A stretch of DNA of 41,363 nucleotides from Bdellovibrionales bacterium (GCA_016714165.1 JADJNU010000006.1:1-41363); one strand, 5' to 3'. Shown: positions 33,730 to 41,363, numbered from the stretch's first letter. A program made the numbers and translations. Notes: generated by a model from the sequence alone, not told the origin.

Positions 33730-34986
33730 CTACTCACCAGTATTGGGTTCTAATTTTAAAGATAATCGAGAGATCTCGGTCTTTTCAGGGCCGTTTTCTA
33801 GAAAACCCTCCAGTGCGGATTTCTTGTGATTTCCATTTCGGACCATTTTGATCAGGAGTGCGTCGATGTAGTAGTGGGTAAAGGAGAAGCTCACTGAAAC
33901 TCCTATCAATACGGAGGAGCTAAAAGAACTCAAATCGGGAAAAAGCCAGTTCAAGACCGGCATTTTGCTATAGGGGGTCAGCAGTAGACCAACGGCGAGG
34001 AGAAACAACAGCCATGTTCCGATGCTCATCCATTGAACCCCATTTGCTGATTTCTTCTTGGTAGTGCTATAGATACACCAGTATTCCATTCCATGGCAGG
34101 AACTCATTACCAGGGTCGTGATCGGGGTAATATAAAAGAGCGGGAACGCAATTAGCCTCAGCAAATAAATAAGCTTGTTGATATTCCATGGTCTCGGATA
34201 TCGGAAAAAGTTAACAAGTATGCCAAGGCAGGGGATGAAAAGAATCAAGGAGAGAATTCTAGCTATTTCGGAATATTCAAAAGGAAGTCTTTCCCCCACG
34301 ATAGCGTACCAAACAGAACCGATGAAAAAGAAAGACGCTATAAGAAGAATAAATAGCCTTTGTTCGATTCTCTGCGCATTATTCATTATTTCCGTTGAAT
34401 CTCGAACTCCACTCATTTTTGGCGTATATTTCGCGTCGTACAATCTGGCGAGATATCTGACTTGCGAGAGACTGTGATGCACCTTGAGTCCAAAAATAAC
34501 AAATGAAACAAGTATGCCCGCATACAGACTGTAGTCCACGATTCTGCCAATTGGAAAACTTGTCTTTTGGATAACAAAAAACGCCACAAAAAACATCTGA
34601 ACAAAAACTATGCTTCTCAAAAGCCCTAAGTTTTTGAAAATCCTATTTTCTTTGAGCCAGGTTCTGATCTCAGAACTTCGAAAAATCATAATGTAGGTCA
34701 ATAGAACATGAATAGTATTGAGAAAAAGAATATTTCGGACGAAGTTCCAAAACATGTCGGAACCAAGGTTGTAAAGACTGGGTTGGAAGAAGAGCTCAAT
34801 TATAAAGAGAGGGATCCAAACAAAGGGGATAGCCAAGTTCAATTTCTCAAGTTGATTCTCAAATAGGGAATTGCTTATAAAAAATTTTTTTCCGACGTTT
34901 TCTGTTCGAAAAAAATGCAAGAAAACATTTTTCAAAGAATAGTGACCCTTTAAATAGCGCAAAGAATTGTCTTGATCGAGAGACAC
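33730..34986 (-). CDS. Multi-pass membrane protein with C-terminal HYYIDAL motif
   Basis: This 418-residue protein has about nine to eleven hydrophobic segments (FVWIPLFIIELFF, TIHVLLTYIMIF, SIVFVQMFFVAFFVI, LYAGILVSFVIFG, LFILLIASFFFIGSVWYAIV, LIAFPLFYITPITTLVMS, WLLFLLAVGLL and others). Conserved-looking polar points are HGMEYW and, near the C-terminus, FTHYYIDALLIKM followed by a charged tail. The protein encoded divergently at 35089 has the same two landmarks (HGYEYF and LHIIIDSMIFKM) at matching places. The two are therefore distant paralogues in a divergent arrangement. I do not recognise a named family; the paired histidine/acid motifs within membrane segments could bind a metal. It is followed after 12 bp by the Tat-signal PLP gene. 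Confidence 0.72.
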   Translation of the reverse strand: MSLDQDNSLRYLKGHYSLKNVFLHFFRTENVGKKFFISNSLFENQLEKLNLAIPFVWIPLFIIELFFQPSLYNLGSDMFWNFVRNILFLNTIHVLLTYIMIFRSSEIRTWLKENRIFKNLGLLRSIVFVQMFFVAFFVIQKTSFPIGRIVDYSLYAGILVSFVIFGLKVHHSLSQVRYLARLYDAKYTPKMSGVRDSTEIMNNAQRIEQRLFILLIASFFFIGSVWYAIVGERLPFEYSEIARILSLILFIPCLGILVNFFRYPRPWNINKLIYLLRLIAFPLFYITPITTLVMSSCHGMEYWCIYSTTKKKSANGVQWMSIGTWLLFLLAVGLLLTPYSKMPVLNWLFPDLSSFSSSVLIGVSVSFSFTHYYIDALLIKMVRNGNHKKSALEGFLENGPEKTEISRLSLKLEPNTGE

Positions 34987-35088
34987 AACTTTTACCTACA
35001 TTCTTTCTATGCTGATTGCACTTGACCAGCTTATTATAGTAATTTTAGTGTAAGTAGGAAAAAGTGAAAGAGGTCTTGGGGGCGGTGC
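34987..35088. promoter_or_regulatory. Divergent promoter region of the membrane protein pair
   Basis: Both membrane protein genes must be transcribed outward from this ~100-bp gap. TTGCAC and TTGACC near 35016-35030, with TATAGT or TAATTT downstream, are possible plus-strand elements, but none has ideal spacing. GGGGGCGG before 35089 serves as a ribosome binding site. Confidence 0.3.
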
Positions 35089-36177
35089 ATGTCGCGAATT
35101 CTGGGTTCGACATTTGGTCTGACTGAGGAGTCTGTCAATTTGCTGCTTCCCTTTGGTTTTCTTGCACTCTCTGTCGCTGAGCTTACGCTGTTAAGGCCTT
35201 TGTCCTTGGTTGGATTCGTACTAGCGCTCTCAACTTTGGCAGCCGCGCATCATATGTTTTCGCTCTCTCTTCTTTTAACAGTGCCTGAAATGAAAGGGTG
35301 GATTAATACAAAGACAAAGGGTAAGCCATTTCTTTTTTGGATACCACTTGGGTTAATTTTTGCCTTACTTCTCGTGGTTTTTGGTGTGTCGTTTAAAAAG
35401 TTTAAAATTGACAACTATTTGTTGGCTCTATTGGTGGCGTCTTTCTATTTTTTGGATTCGGTGTTATTTTCTTCTTTCCATATGATCTATCAGAGTATGG
35501 GAGTATCCTTTCTTCACTCAAACAAGGTTATTCAGGGATCCTCTCAGCCAGAAGAAACTCGGAGTCATTTGAGGTCGTATCTGGAAATTGAGAGAAATCT
35601 TGTTAGATTGTTATTGTTTAGTGTCGTTCTGAGCACGATCGTTTTTAGGGGATATTTGGACGGTTTCGAACATTTTTTGGCCTACATGATGTATTACAAG
35701 ATTATTGCTGTTGTTTTTTCTTTGTGTGTATCAACTGGACTTATTTTCGTGGGATACAGGTGCTTCAGACTGGGTCTGCCCATTAAATTGATTTTTTCAA
35801 TCAGATATCTTGTGTGGCCATTTTACGCCTTTTCAATGGCTGCTGTTTCGGGTGTGCGAATCATTCATGGCTATGAATATTTTCTTGTATGGAAAAAAAT
35901 CAAGAGATCTAAGAAAGAGCGTGTTCTGATGTATTCTTCATTTTTTGTGATCGGTATAACTACTATTTATTTTTTTCTTCTTCTTTTCAGAAAAAATGGA
36001 ATGGCCGATTATTTTCTTTCGACGGGACCTGGTCCGAAGAGTGATTTCATTATCTGGAGCTGGTCCATTTATGCAGCGACAAACATTTTGCATATTATCA
36101 TCGATTCGATGATATTTAAAATGCGGGATAAATCTGTACGCAAAGCATCGATGAAACTTTTGTTGAATTCGAACTAA
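35089..36177 (+). CDS. Multi-pass membrane protein, divergent paralogue of the 33730-34986 gene product
   Basis: The 362-residue product has about nine hydrophobic segments (LLPFGFLALSVAELTLL, FLFWIPLGLIFALLLVVFGV, YLLALLVASFYFLDSVLF, LLLFSVVLSTIVF, IIAVVFSLCVSTGLIFVG, LVWPFYAFSMAAVSGV, MYSSFFVIGITTIYFFLLLF). The landmarks RIIHGYEYFLVWKKIKR and NILHIIIDSMIFKMRDK match those of the divergent gene product. A histidine/asparagine-rich face (AAHHMF, SSFHMIY) is additional. Probably an inner-membrane protein; enzyme or transport function cannot be told from sequence alone. Confidence 0.72.
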   Translation: MSRILGSTFGLTEESVNLLLPFGFLALSVAELTLLRPLSLVGFVLALSTLAAAHHMFSLSLLLTVPEMKGWINTKTKGKPFLFWIPLGLIFALLLVVFGVSFKKFKIDNYLLALLVASFYFLDSVLFSSFHMIYQSMGVSFLHSNKVIQGSSQPEETRSHLRSYLEIERNLVRLLLFSVVLSTIVFRGYLDGFEHFLAYMMYYKIIAVVFSLCVSTGLIFVGYRCFRLGLPIKLIFSIRYLVWPFYAFSMAAVSGVRIIHGYEYFLVWKKIKRSKKERVLMYSSFFVIGITTIYFFLLLFRKNGMADYFLSTGPGPKSDFIIWSWSIYAATNILHIIIDSMIFKMRDKSVRKASMKLLLNSN

Positions 36178-36189
36178 ATAGCCTATGAG

Positions 36190-36203
36190 TGTCATAATTG
36201 ACA
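36190..36203. terminator. Small inverted repeat after the membrane protein gene
   Basis: TGTCA-TAAT-TGACA, a 5-bp stem with a 4-base loop, 13 bp after the stop. It is too short for a convincing terminator. The remaining intergenic DNA to 36430 shows no gene. Confidence 0.2.
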
Positions 36204-36430
36204 TTCTTGCGCAGTCTATAGAAGTACTAATTGTTCAAAAGGTCTGGCCTGATTGTTCTTGATAGACCTTCGTCTTGGCATGAGATAAGAGATTAGCCTC
36301 AACTACAAGGGATTGGTCCAAACCGAAATGACATTCCCTTGTTTGTGCCGATAAACTGTAGTCAACAACAATGTGATAGTTCTGTTTAGCTATATTAAAA
36401 GTAGCAGCCTCATTGTAGGAGGAAAGATTT

Positions 36431-37516
36431 GTGACTTCCTGGTTTGAGCATTTAAGTGAAATTTTATCGGTGAGGGGTGAAATTAAATGGCTCTTCGCGA
36501 TAAGCGTGGCAATCGGTTTGACGGCCCTTATAAAAATTGTGCTCAACCTTGTGTCTGATCGTTGGCGGCATTTTACAAAAGACAAGGACGGGGTCTTTCA
36601 TGCGTTGATGGGAGACTGTTTTGATGGATTTAGGAAACTCGTTATATTTACGTGGATGTTCAGTTTTTTGGCTCAAACTCTCAATGTCACTGAGACCATA
36701 GACCGAATTCTACATGTTTCGGTCGTTTTACTCACTGCCTATCAATTTTGCATTTGGGGATTGAACTTGCTCAGCAGGTGGAGAGAACACCTTCTCACGA
36801 AGAAAATATCTGGCAATGGGTCTTCGAAGTCGGCAATAGGATTGATCTATGTGGGTGCTCAGACACTTCTGATTTGTGTCGCGAGTTTATTGGCTTTAAG
36901 TAACATCGGGGTGGATGTTGGAGCTTTGGTAGCTGGGCTCGGGGTGGGAGGAATCGCTGTAGCTCTCGCTGCTCAAAATGTGTTGGGAGATTTGTTGGCT
37001 TCTTTGTCAATCGTATTTGATAAGCCTTTTGTGATAGGAGATCTCATATATGTTGGTAATGAGAAAGGTACAGTGGAGCACATTGGAATCAAGACGACCC
37101 GACTTCGTAGTCTTTCGGGAGAGGAGCTAATTTTTTCAAATAAGGACCTGCTGGAAAGCCGGATTCAAAATTTCAAGCGAATGTCTGAACGTCGTGGTGT
37201 ATTGAATATTGGAGTAACCTATTCGACTCCGGCTGATAAGTTGGAGTTGATACCAATTTGGATCAGAGCCATTGTGGAGAATATCAGTAATCTTAGATTT
37301 GAACGCTGTCATTTTTCAAATTATGGAAATTCGTCGCTTGATTTTGAGATTGTATTCTGGGTCCTGGACCCAGAATTTCAGATCTATATGGATCTGAAAC
37401 AGACGCTTCTCATTGGTATATTCAAGAAATTTCAGTCAGAGAAAATTGAATTTGCGTATCCGACCCAAACTCTCATCGTCGAAAAATTTCCGCAGCCTCC
37501 GGCAGGGGGCAGCTAA
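36431..37516 (+). CDS. MscS-family mechanosensitive channel
   Basis: It releases small solutes when membrane tension rises on hypo-osmotic shock; inner membrane, probably heptameric. Of the 361 residues, hydrophobic segments lie near 19-40, 70-83, 95-112 and 136-158. The pore helix follows, with the Gly/Ala pattern GVDVGALVAGLGVGGIAVALAAQNVLGDLLAS (161-191; quoted in parts: GALVAGLGVGG, IAVALAAQ, NVLGDLLAS). The beta domain begins FDKPFVIGDLIYVGNEKGTVEHIG, the signature of the family, and a C-terminal alpha/beta domain follows. The GTG start has a strong AGGAGGAAAG ribosome binding site. Its end overlaps the convergent CBS-PAS gene by 4 bp, so each transcript may run into the other. Confidence 0.93.
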   Translation: MTSWFEHLSEILSVRGEIKWLFAISVAIGLTALIKIVLNLVSDRWRHFTKDKDGVFHALMGDCFDGFRKLVIFTWMFSFLAQTLNVTETIDRILHVSVVLLTAYQFCIWGLNLLSRWREHLLTKKISGNGSSKSAIGLIYVGAQTLLICVASLLALSNIGVDVGALVAGLGVGGIAVALAAQNVLGDLLASLSIVFDKPFVIGDLIYVGNEKGTVEHIGIKTTRLRSLSGEELIFSNKDLLESRIQNFKRMSERRGVLNIGVTYSTPADKLELIPIWIRAIVENISNLRFERCHFSNYGNSSLDFEIVFWVLDPEFQIYMDLKQTLLIGIFKKFQSEKIEFAYPTQTLIVEKFPQPPAGGS

Positions 37517-38514
37517 GCTTTTGAGATTTGTTTGGGAAGGTGAGATAGTCCCATCTCTTGTATTTCCTGTAAAAAGGAATTGAGTTCTTCCTCTCCAAGG
37601 CTTTCTTGATGAAGCAGTCCGCGGAGTGCTCTGAGAATGGTATCCGAATTTATTGGTCGTGAAACAGAAATTGTGGCAAAAAATTCTCCATCCGGAGTTT
37701 TGATTGCAGATGATGCTATATCCACCCTGAATGGTTTCCCGTCTTTCGTCAGCATTGTTGTGTAAGTACTGTTGTGAAAACCATTGTTAGCAATATTTTT
37801 TAGTCCTTTGTGGGCATCAGCAACATGATCTTTGGTGTAGAGCTCATCAATATGTTTACCAATTAGCTCACCGGGGTTGTATCCGAGTGCTTGATGGATA
37901 CACTGGTTTGCCATGACGATGTTGCCTTCCGCATCCACCGAGTGCATTAGGACTGGAGTTTTTTCGTAGAAATTTTGGTACCTAATTAGGACTTCTTTTG
38001 TGTCCTTGAGCTGGGACATGACTTCCCTTAGCTTTTCATTTGCCTTCTCTAATTGAGTGTTCAAATTTTTGGATTCGTCATATTCTCCTAAAAGAAATCT
38101 GAGTACATCCTTTGGGCTAATAACCCCCACCATTTGTTTGCCCAGATTCTGAACGACTACGCGGTGTGTAGGGGAGTTAACCAAAGCTTTCAAGACTCCA
38201 GCAATGGGCGTGTCTATGCTAACAAAAAATGGTTCTTCCAGAACATCAGAAAAATGTCCAATTCGAACAACCTTCGACTCCTTTAGGCTTTGGCGAACAA
38301 AAGTTTTTACGAGTGAGAGCTCAGACAGAATGCCTAAAACGTCACCCATGTGGTCGAGAACGGGCGCCGTGGTCACTCCGTATTGAAGAAAATCTCTGAT
38401 GACTGTAGCCAACTCATCTGAGGAATTGATGGAATAGACTTGCGAAGTCATAAGGTCTTGAGCCGTTTTCATGGCTTCATTTTGACCCAATGTCGATGCA
38501 TAAATCCAGGTCAT
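37513..38514 (-). CDS. CBS-pair and PAS domain signalling protein
   Basis: The 333 residues are arranged as CBS1 (about 18-75, DLMTSQVYSINSSDEL ... TTAPVLD), CBS2 (about 85-142, DTPIAGVLKALVNSP ... GVISPKDVLRFL), a coiled-coil linker (about 150-180, LNTQLEKANEKLREVMSQLK), one PAS domain (about 180-287, TPVLMHSVDAEGNIVMANQC, GYNPGELIGK, TKDGKPFRVDI) and a short tail. CBS pairs commonly bind adenine nucleotides, and PAS domains sense small ligands, redox or light. There is no kinase, cyclase or HTH output, so it should work through a partner. The start could be M15 (MKTAQDLM), which fits the CBS domain better. It is convergent with the MscS gene. Confidence 0.88.
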   Translation of the reverse strand: MTWIYASTLGQNEAMKTAQDLMTSQVYSINSSDELATVIRDFLQYGVTTAPVLDHMGDVLGILSELSLVKTFVRQSLKESKVVRIGHFSDVLEEPFFVSIDTPIAGVLKALVNSPTHRVVVQNLGKQMVGVISPKDVLRFLLGEYDESKNLNTQLEKANEKLREVMSQLKDTKEVLIRYQNFYEKTPVLMHSVDAEGNIVMANQCIHQALGYNPGELIGKHIDELYTKDHVADAHKGLKNIANNGFHNSTYTTMLTKDGKPFRVDIASSAIKTPDGEFFATISVSRPINSDTILRALRGLLHQESLGEEELNSFLQEIQEMGLSHLPKQISKA

Positions 38515-38782
38515 TTTGGAATAAGTAGATTATTGTGGTAGCTGACGCTATAAACTGGACTTGTTCGGCCTTTTGTCTTCCTATTTTGGTGGGTGTTTTC
38601 TCAGTAGGAGGGAGTAAGCCCTCTCTTGCGTGTATCCACCTTGCGTGATAAGGGTCTTGTCGTAGCTTGGGATCGGGTATTATTGATATCGATCAGAGGG
38701 GACACTGTTAAAGAGTGGAGAGTGTCAATTTGAACTTTGTTAGTTTCGCCAGGAATCGAGTTGATCGAGAAGGCTTGTTGCC
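38515..38782. other. Intergenic region upstream of carbonic anhydrase
   Basis: Separates two outward genes. GACACT (38701-38706) and AGTGTC (38721-38726) form an inverted repeat with a 14-base spacer about 60-80 bp before the carbonic anhydrase start, a possible operator. No gene is seen. Confidence 0.35.
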
Positions 38783-39469
38783 ATGAAGAAACTTGTGGAC
38801 GGAATTATTGAATTTCGGCGGAATTTACAACCGGAGTATAGAGAGAAATTCTCTCGGCTAGCCTTGGGACAATCTCCAGATACCTTGTTCATTGCCTGTT
38901 CTGATAGCCGGGTTGTTCCGAATTTATTTGCATCCACTGATCCTGGCGATCTTTTTGTCATTAGGAATGTGGGAAACTTAATTCCTATGTGCAAGAAGGA
39001 CGGTCACTCTTCGGGAGATGTATCGGAAGGGGCGGCAATCGAATTTGCGTTGATGAATTTGAATGTGTCGGATGTCATTGTTTGCGGCCATTCCGAATGT
39101 GGGGCCATGCATGCTATATTGGAAGGACGAAGTGGGGTTGCAGCACCAAACTTGCGATCCTGGTTGCGTCATGGCGAGCCATCATTGGAAAAGCTTTCTA
39201 TAGTGAATTCAAAACTGAGTCCAATCAATCGACTCTCGCAGTTAAATGTGCTGCAGCAAATAGAACATCTGAAGACCTACCCGATTGTACGAGAGAGATT
39301 GGATCAAGGGAAGATCAAGTTGCATGGATGGTGGTTCGAACTGAGCACTGCAAATGTCTATGCCCATGAAGGGGAATCCAATGAGTTTGTTCTCATTGGT
39401 GAAGAGCCGCCCCGGTCCAGGCCTAGAGTAGCCAGTGAATGCATCCATGCGGATTTTGCATCAGTCTAA
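38783..39469 (+). CDS. Beta-class carbonic anhydrase
   Basis: It interconverts CO2 and bicarbonate. The zinc ligands are clear: CSDSR (C39, with D41 and R43 as the Asp-Arg dyad), H103 and C106 in CGHSECGAMHA. The family segments VIRNVGN, GAAIEFALMNL and GWWFELSTANVY are present. The 228 residues are typical of the bacterial enzymes, and no signal peptide is seen, so it is cytoplasmic. The ATG is weakly preceded by GAGAAGG. It stands alone; bicarbonate supply for carboxylation or pH balance is a general expectation only. Confidence 0.94.
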   Translation: MKKLVDGIIEFRRNLQPEYREKFSRLALGQSPDTLFIACSDSRVVPNLFASTDPGDLFVIRNVGNLIPMCKKDGHSSGDVSEGAAIEFALMNLNVSDVIVCGHSECGAMHAILEGRSGVAAPNLRSWLRHGEPSLEKLSIVNSKLSPINRLSQLNVLQQIEHLKTYPIVRERLDQGKIKLHGWWFELSTANVYAHEGESNEFVLIGEEPPRSRPRVASECIHADFASV

Positions 39470-39492
39470 GTTTGGGTTGCGATCTTATTCGT

Positions 39493-39511
39493 TTTGGCTA
39501 AAGCGGCCAAA
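39493..39511 (+). terminator. Weak terminator-like hairpin after carbonic anhydrase
   Basis: TTTGGC and GCCAAA pair over 6 bp around a 7-base loop, 23 bp after the stop; ATTTTTAT follows 9 bases later. Confidence 0.35.
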
Positions 39512-39524
39512 TAGGAATGGATTT

Positions 39525-39546
39525 TTATAATTTTCCATAATTATAA
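39525..39546. promoter_or_regulatory. Perfect 8-bp inverted repeat, possible operator
   Basis: TTATAATT and AATTATAA with a 6-base spacer, ending 39 bp before the ATG at 39586. The position suits a regulatory site for that gene; it also contains TATAAT-like -10 sequences. Confidence 0.35.
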
Positions 39547-39585
39547 TGTCATGGCGTGGTTAGAGGGGTTGTAGAGGGGAGTGAC

Positions 39586-40212
39586 ATGAGGTTGTTGGCT
39601 GTCCTTTTAGCGGTTGTCTTTGTGTTTAATGTACGGGCGTCGGAGGAGCTTCGGTCTTTAAAAGACAGTTCTTCTTTGGATATTAAGTTCATGTACATTG
39701 ACATTGTTAAGAAAAAGATTGAAGGAGAAGGAAGGACGGAAACTCTTCGCAAGAGGATTTCCTACCTCAGATCCTCTTTGGAGCGCTATCGTCGACTCTC
39801 TCAATCCGATGATTCTTCTCAGATCGAATTATTAATGGCGCAAGTTAAACTGGAAACTGAGGTGTTCGAGGAGGAAATCAATGGACTCGAGCTCCTCAGG
39901 TACGACGTCATCATTGATCTCCTGCAGATTATCTCTAAAGGTAATGGCAGCGACTCTGAGGATAAGGAAAGAATTAAGGAGCTCTTTAAGAAATCGCAAG
40001 GTCTGGCCTTGGAAGCGGAGATTGTTAATTTGAAAAAAATGGAGAACCAGTTGCTTCATGCTTTAACTTTGTAAGAAAGGTATCGTCTGCTCATCGAAAA
40101 GAGGGCGATTTCCAAGGCTGAGTATTTGCAAAAAAAGACAAACCTAGAGCTCCTTGAAATTGAGGCAAGAACTCAGAGAAGAAAAATCGATTTTTTGAAA
40201 GCCCAAATTTGA
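39586..40212 (+). pseudogene. Exported coiled-coil protein with in-frame TAA
   Basis: A signal peptide (MRLLAVLLAVVFVFNVRA) precedes a helix-rich, heptad-like chain (TLRKRISYLRSSLERYRRLS, LLMAQVKLETEVFEEEINGL, LFKKSQGLALEAEIVNLKKM). The frame stops at TAA 40072-40074. It continues in the same frame for 45 more codons of the same character (ERYRLLIEKRAISKAEYLQK, NLELLEIEARTQRRKIDFLK) to TGA. The ATG has GGGGAG 4 bases upstream. The extended pattern recalls the long periplasmic helices of TolC- or HlyD-type efflux parts, but no barrel or lipoyl domain is present, so this is only resemblance. As written, the 162-residue product lacks the last helix. Nonsense mutation, readthrough and sequence error are all possible. 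Confidence 0.65.
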
Positions 40213-40477
40213 ATTCTAACCTACTCTATTAGTTTTGAATTTTTCGAATCTATCGCTGTCGCTCGACATCGGTCCTGCAGAAAAAATTAGTTTACACTAA
40301 AAATAGGTAGATCTGCCGCCACCATATGTTATCGTAAGGTATTGATATTACACAATTATATATTAATTGTCATCCCATATGCTAATTTATGAGTAAATAC
40401 TCAAAAATATTATTTGTGGTTGGAGTGACCTTGATGTAGTGTCCGCCAAAATTCTTAATGGATGAACGGGAGGAAAT
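40213..40477. other. AT-rich intergenic region
   Basis: No gene. ACAATTA and TAATTGT form a perfect 7-bp inverted repeat with a 5-base spacer (40352-40370), about 110 bp before the next start; a possible operator. GGGAGGAAAT precedes the next ATG. Confidence 0.35.
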
Positions 40478-40916
40478 ATGAGAGTCGGCTTATTAAGTCT
40501 TCTTATTGGGCTTGTGGTTATGGGACACGTAAATATTTTTGCTCAGGATCAGTCTGGCGCGGGAGCGATTCTTTGTATTGGGGCGGGAGCTTCTACACCT
40601 TGGCAAGGAGTCGATGAAGTTAATATTCAGCTAATTGGAACTGGTCCAGAGCGATTTATGTCCGTCCAAATCCTACCGGGAGGGAGTGCTCAGGAATACT
40701 CGGCCAAGCTTATTTCTGAACCGTCACGAACTGGTGGTCAAACTTTTCTTGGGACATTTGGTTCGGGCCTAACTGGCATGCAGCTTGAGCAACAATCAGG
40801 TGGGTGAGGCCTATCCCTATGAAATCCCGAAAGTTTTGCATCGGGACAAGGCGCAAAGCAGCGGATCGATTCTTCAGTTACCTGGGCCCGGGAAGGGGCG
40901 CCGGCCTTTTTTTTAA
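40478..40916 (+). pseudogene. Small secreted protein, probably frameshifted near its end
   Basis: A strong GGGAGG ribosome binding site, ATG and a signal peptide (LLSLLIGLVVMGHVNIFAQ) lead into a mature part (GAGAILCIGAGASTPWQGVD, VQILPGGSAQEYSAKLISEP, TFLGTFGSGLTGM) that stops at 40807. From about 40780 the +1 frame gives a more protein-like continuation (CSLSNNQVGEAYPYEIPKVL, HRDKAQSSGSILQLPGPG) to 40914-40916. A single-base indel is therefore likely, and it would pair a second cysteine with the one in ILCIG. If not frameshifted it is a complete 109-residue protein. Family unknown. Confidence 0.5.
40882..40914 (+). terminator. GC-rich segment with T8 run
   Basis: GGGCCCGGG, AAGG and GGCGCCGGCC are followed directly by T8. 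GC-rich pairing of GGCC ends is possible, with CTGGG/CCCAG bracketing the whole, but the stem is imperfect. It lies at the end of the small secreted protein gene. Confidence 0.4.
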
Positions 40917-40933
40917 ACCCAGTGCCACCCAAC

Positions 40934-41363
40934 ATGGATAGAACCCTCCCTACCAGTCCAGTGACTCTGCTTCGTTTGGCAATATTTTCAGGTTGCGTGC
41001 ACCACGGAAACCCAGCCAGATCAAATCTTCAGTGCCAGCTGTCGCTTCAGCGCATGAGGGAGAGGAGTCTAGAGCTGGCACGCGTCCAATCGGCGAGCAG
41101 CCAGCGCAACCTGTTCAACAGGAATCGGACCCCCAGAAACTGCTGCGGTCTCGCCTTCCCGACTGGACGAGCGTCTGAAATGTTTGAGTGGTACCAAAGG
41201 GGCAATGATCTTAAAGCTCAAGTGGGGCTTAGTTGTTGGTACCCTTGGATGGTATTGAGAAGGATACCACAAGGATTGGCGGCATCGCTTGCGATGCCGT
41301 CTTTGCCAGGAGATGAGAGCGTTCAATCGCGGATCGAATCTTTTAGTGAAGGCTTTTCTAATA
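40934..41363 (+). CDS. Partial ORF open to the right edge, frame uncertain
   Basis: From ATG 40934 one frame has no stop to the window end (143 codons). It begins with a leader-like MDRTLPTSPVTLLRLAIFSGC, in which SGC could be a lipobox, and ends LPGDESVQSRIESFSEGFSN. The middle of this frame is Arg/Cys-rich (NRTPRNCCGLAF) and looks less natural than the neighbouring frame (KSSVPAVASAHEGEESRAG, RPIGEQPAQPVQQESDPQKL), which stops at 41178. A frameshifted gene whose true product joins the second frame to the first near 41175 is as likely. No family is recognised. Confidence 0.3.
   Translation, partial: MDRTLPTSPVTLLRLAIFSGCVHHGNPARSNLQCQLSLQRMRERSLELARVQSASSQRNLFNRNRTPRNCCGLAFPTGRASEMFEWYQRGNDLKAQVGLSCWYPWMVLRRIPQGLAASLAMPSLPGDESVQSRIESFSEGFSN

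Noticed and set aside
41069..41326. 85-codon minus-strand ORF at the right edge
   Set aside because: Arg/His-rich composition typical of antisense frames; the plus strand offers better candidates.

Overview
The window looks like the chromosome of a Gram-negative bacterium of moderate GC content. It has many signal-peptide proteins and lipoproteins, an MscS channel, a beta-carbonic anhydrase and a class II DAHP synthase. A Bdellovibrionota-like or former 'deltaproteobacterial' host is my best guess. It rests on general gene style, not on a marker gene, and no rRNA or tRNA was seen.

Left third (about 1-18500): an accessory, decaying region. It holds a broken DEAD/DEAH helicase ending in six INT_rpt-type repeats, a toxin-antitoxin-like gene pair with two decayed copies of its second gene, a frameshifted IS3-type transposase, and a 411-bp repeat present twice plus a diverged third version. 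Several genes are interrupted: an amine oxidase by one in-frame TAA, and a DUF4337-type protein, an integral membrane protein and a small secreted protein by frameshifts. Intact genes here encode a papain-like secreted peptidase, a lipoprotein, and two copies of a two-gene cassette of small secreted proteins. Both cassettes and a third related gene have the same upstream box, TTGAC-N17-GTCA.

Middle (18554-27731): a compact, fully intact aromatic amino acid operon, aroA / aroE-aroK fusion / aroB / aroQ / aroC / pheA / tyrA / chorismate mutase / class II DAHP synthase. Nine genes encode all ten enzyme activities from PEP plus erythrose-4-phosphate to phenylpyruvate and 4-hydroxyphenylpyruvate; only the final transaminase is absent. 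Most genes overlap or abut. A good sigma70-type promoter (TTGACG-17-TATTAT) precedes aroA, and about 100 bp containing it is duplicated 2.9 kb upstream.

Right third (27800-41363): mostly envelope and secreted functions. These are an unknown exported protein, a large secreted protein of unknown fold, a SASA-type esterase lipoprotein, a Tat-signal PLP-dependent class V aminotransferase-like gene (frameshifted) behind a membrane protein, a divergent related membrane protein, an MscS channel, a CBS-PAS protein, a carbonic anhydrase, a coiled-coil exported protein with an in-frame stop, and broken or partial small genes at the right edge.

Frame breaks are numerous outside the aromatic operon and absent inside its 9 kb, although the operon contains A7-A8 runs. 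This argues for genuine gene decay rather than uniform sequencing error.
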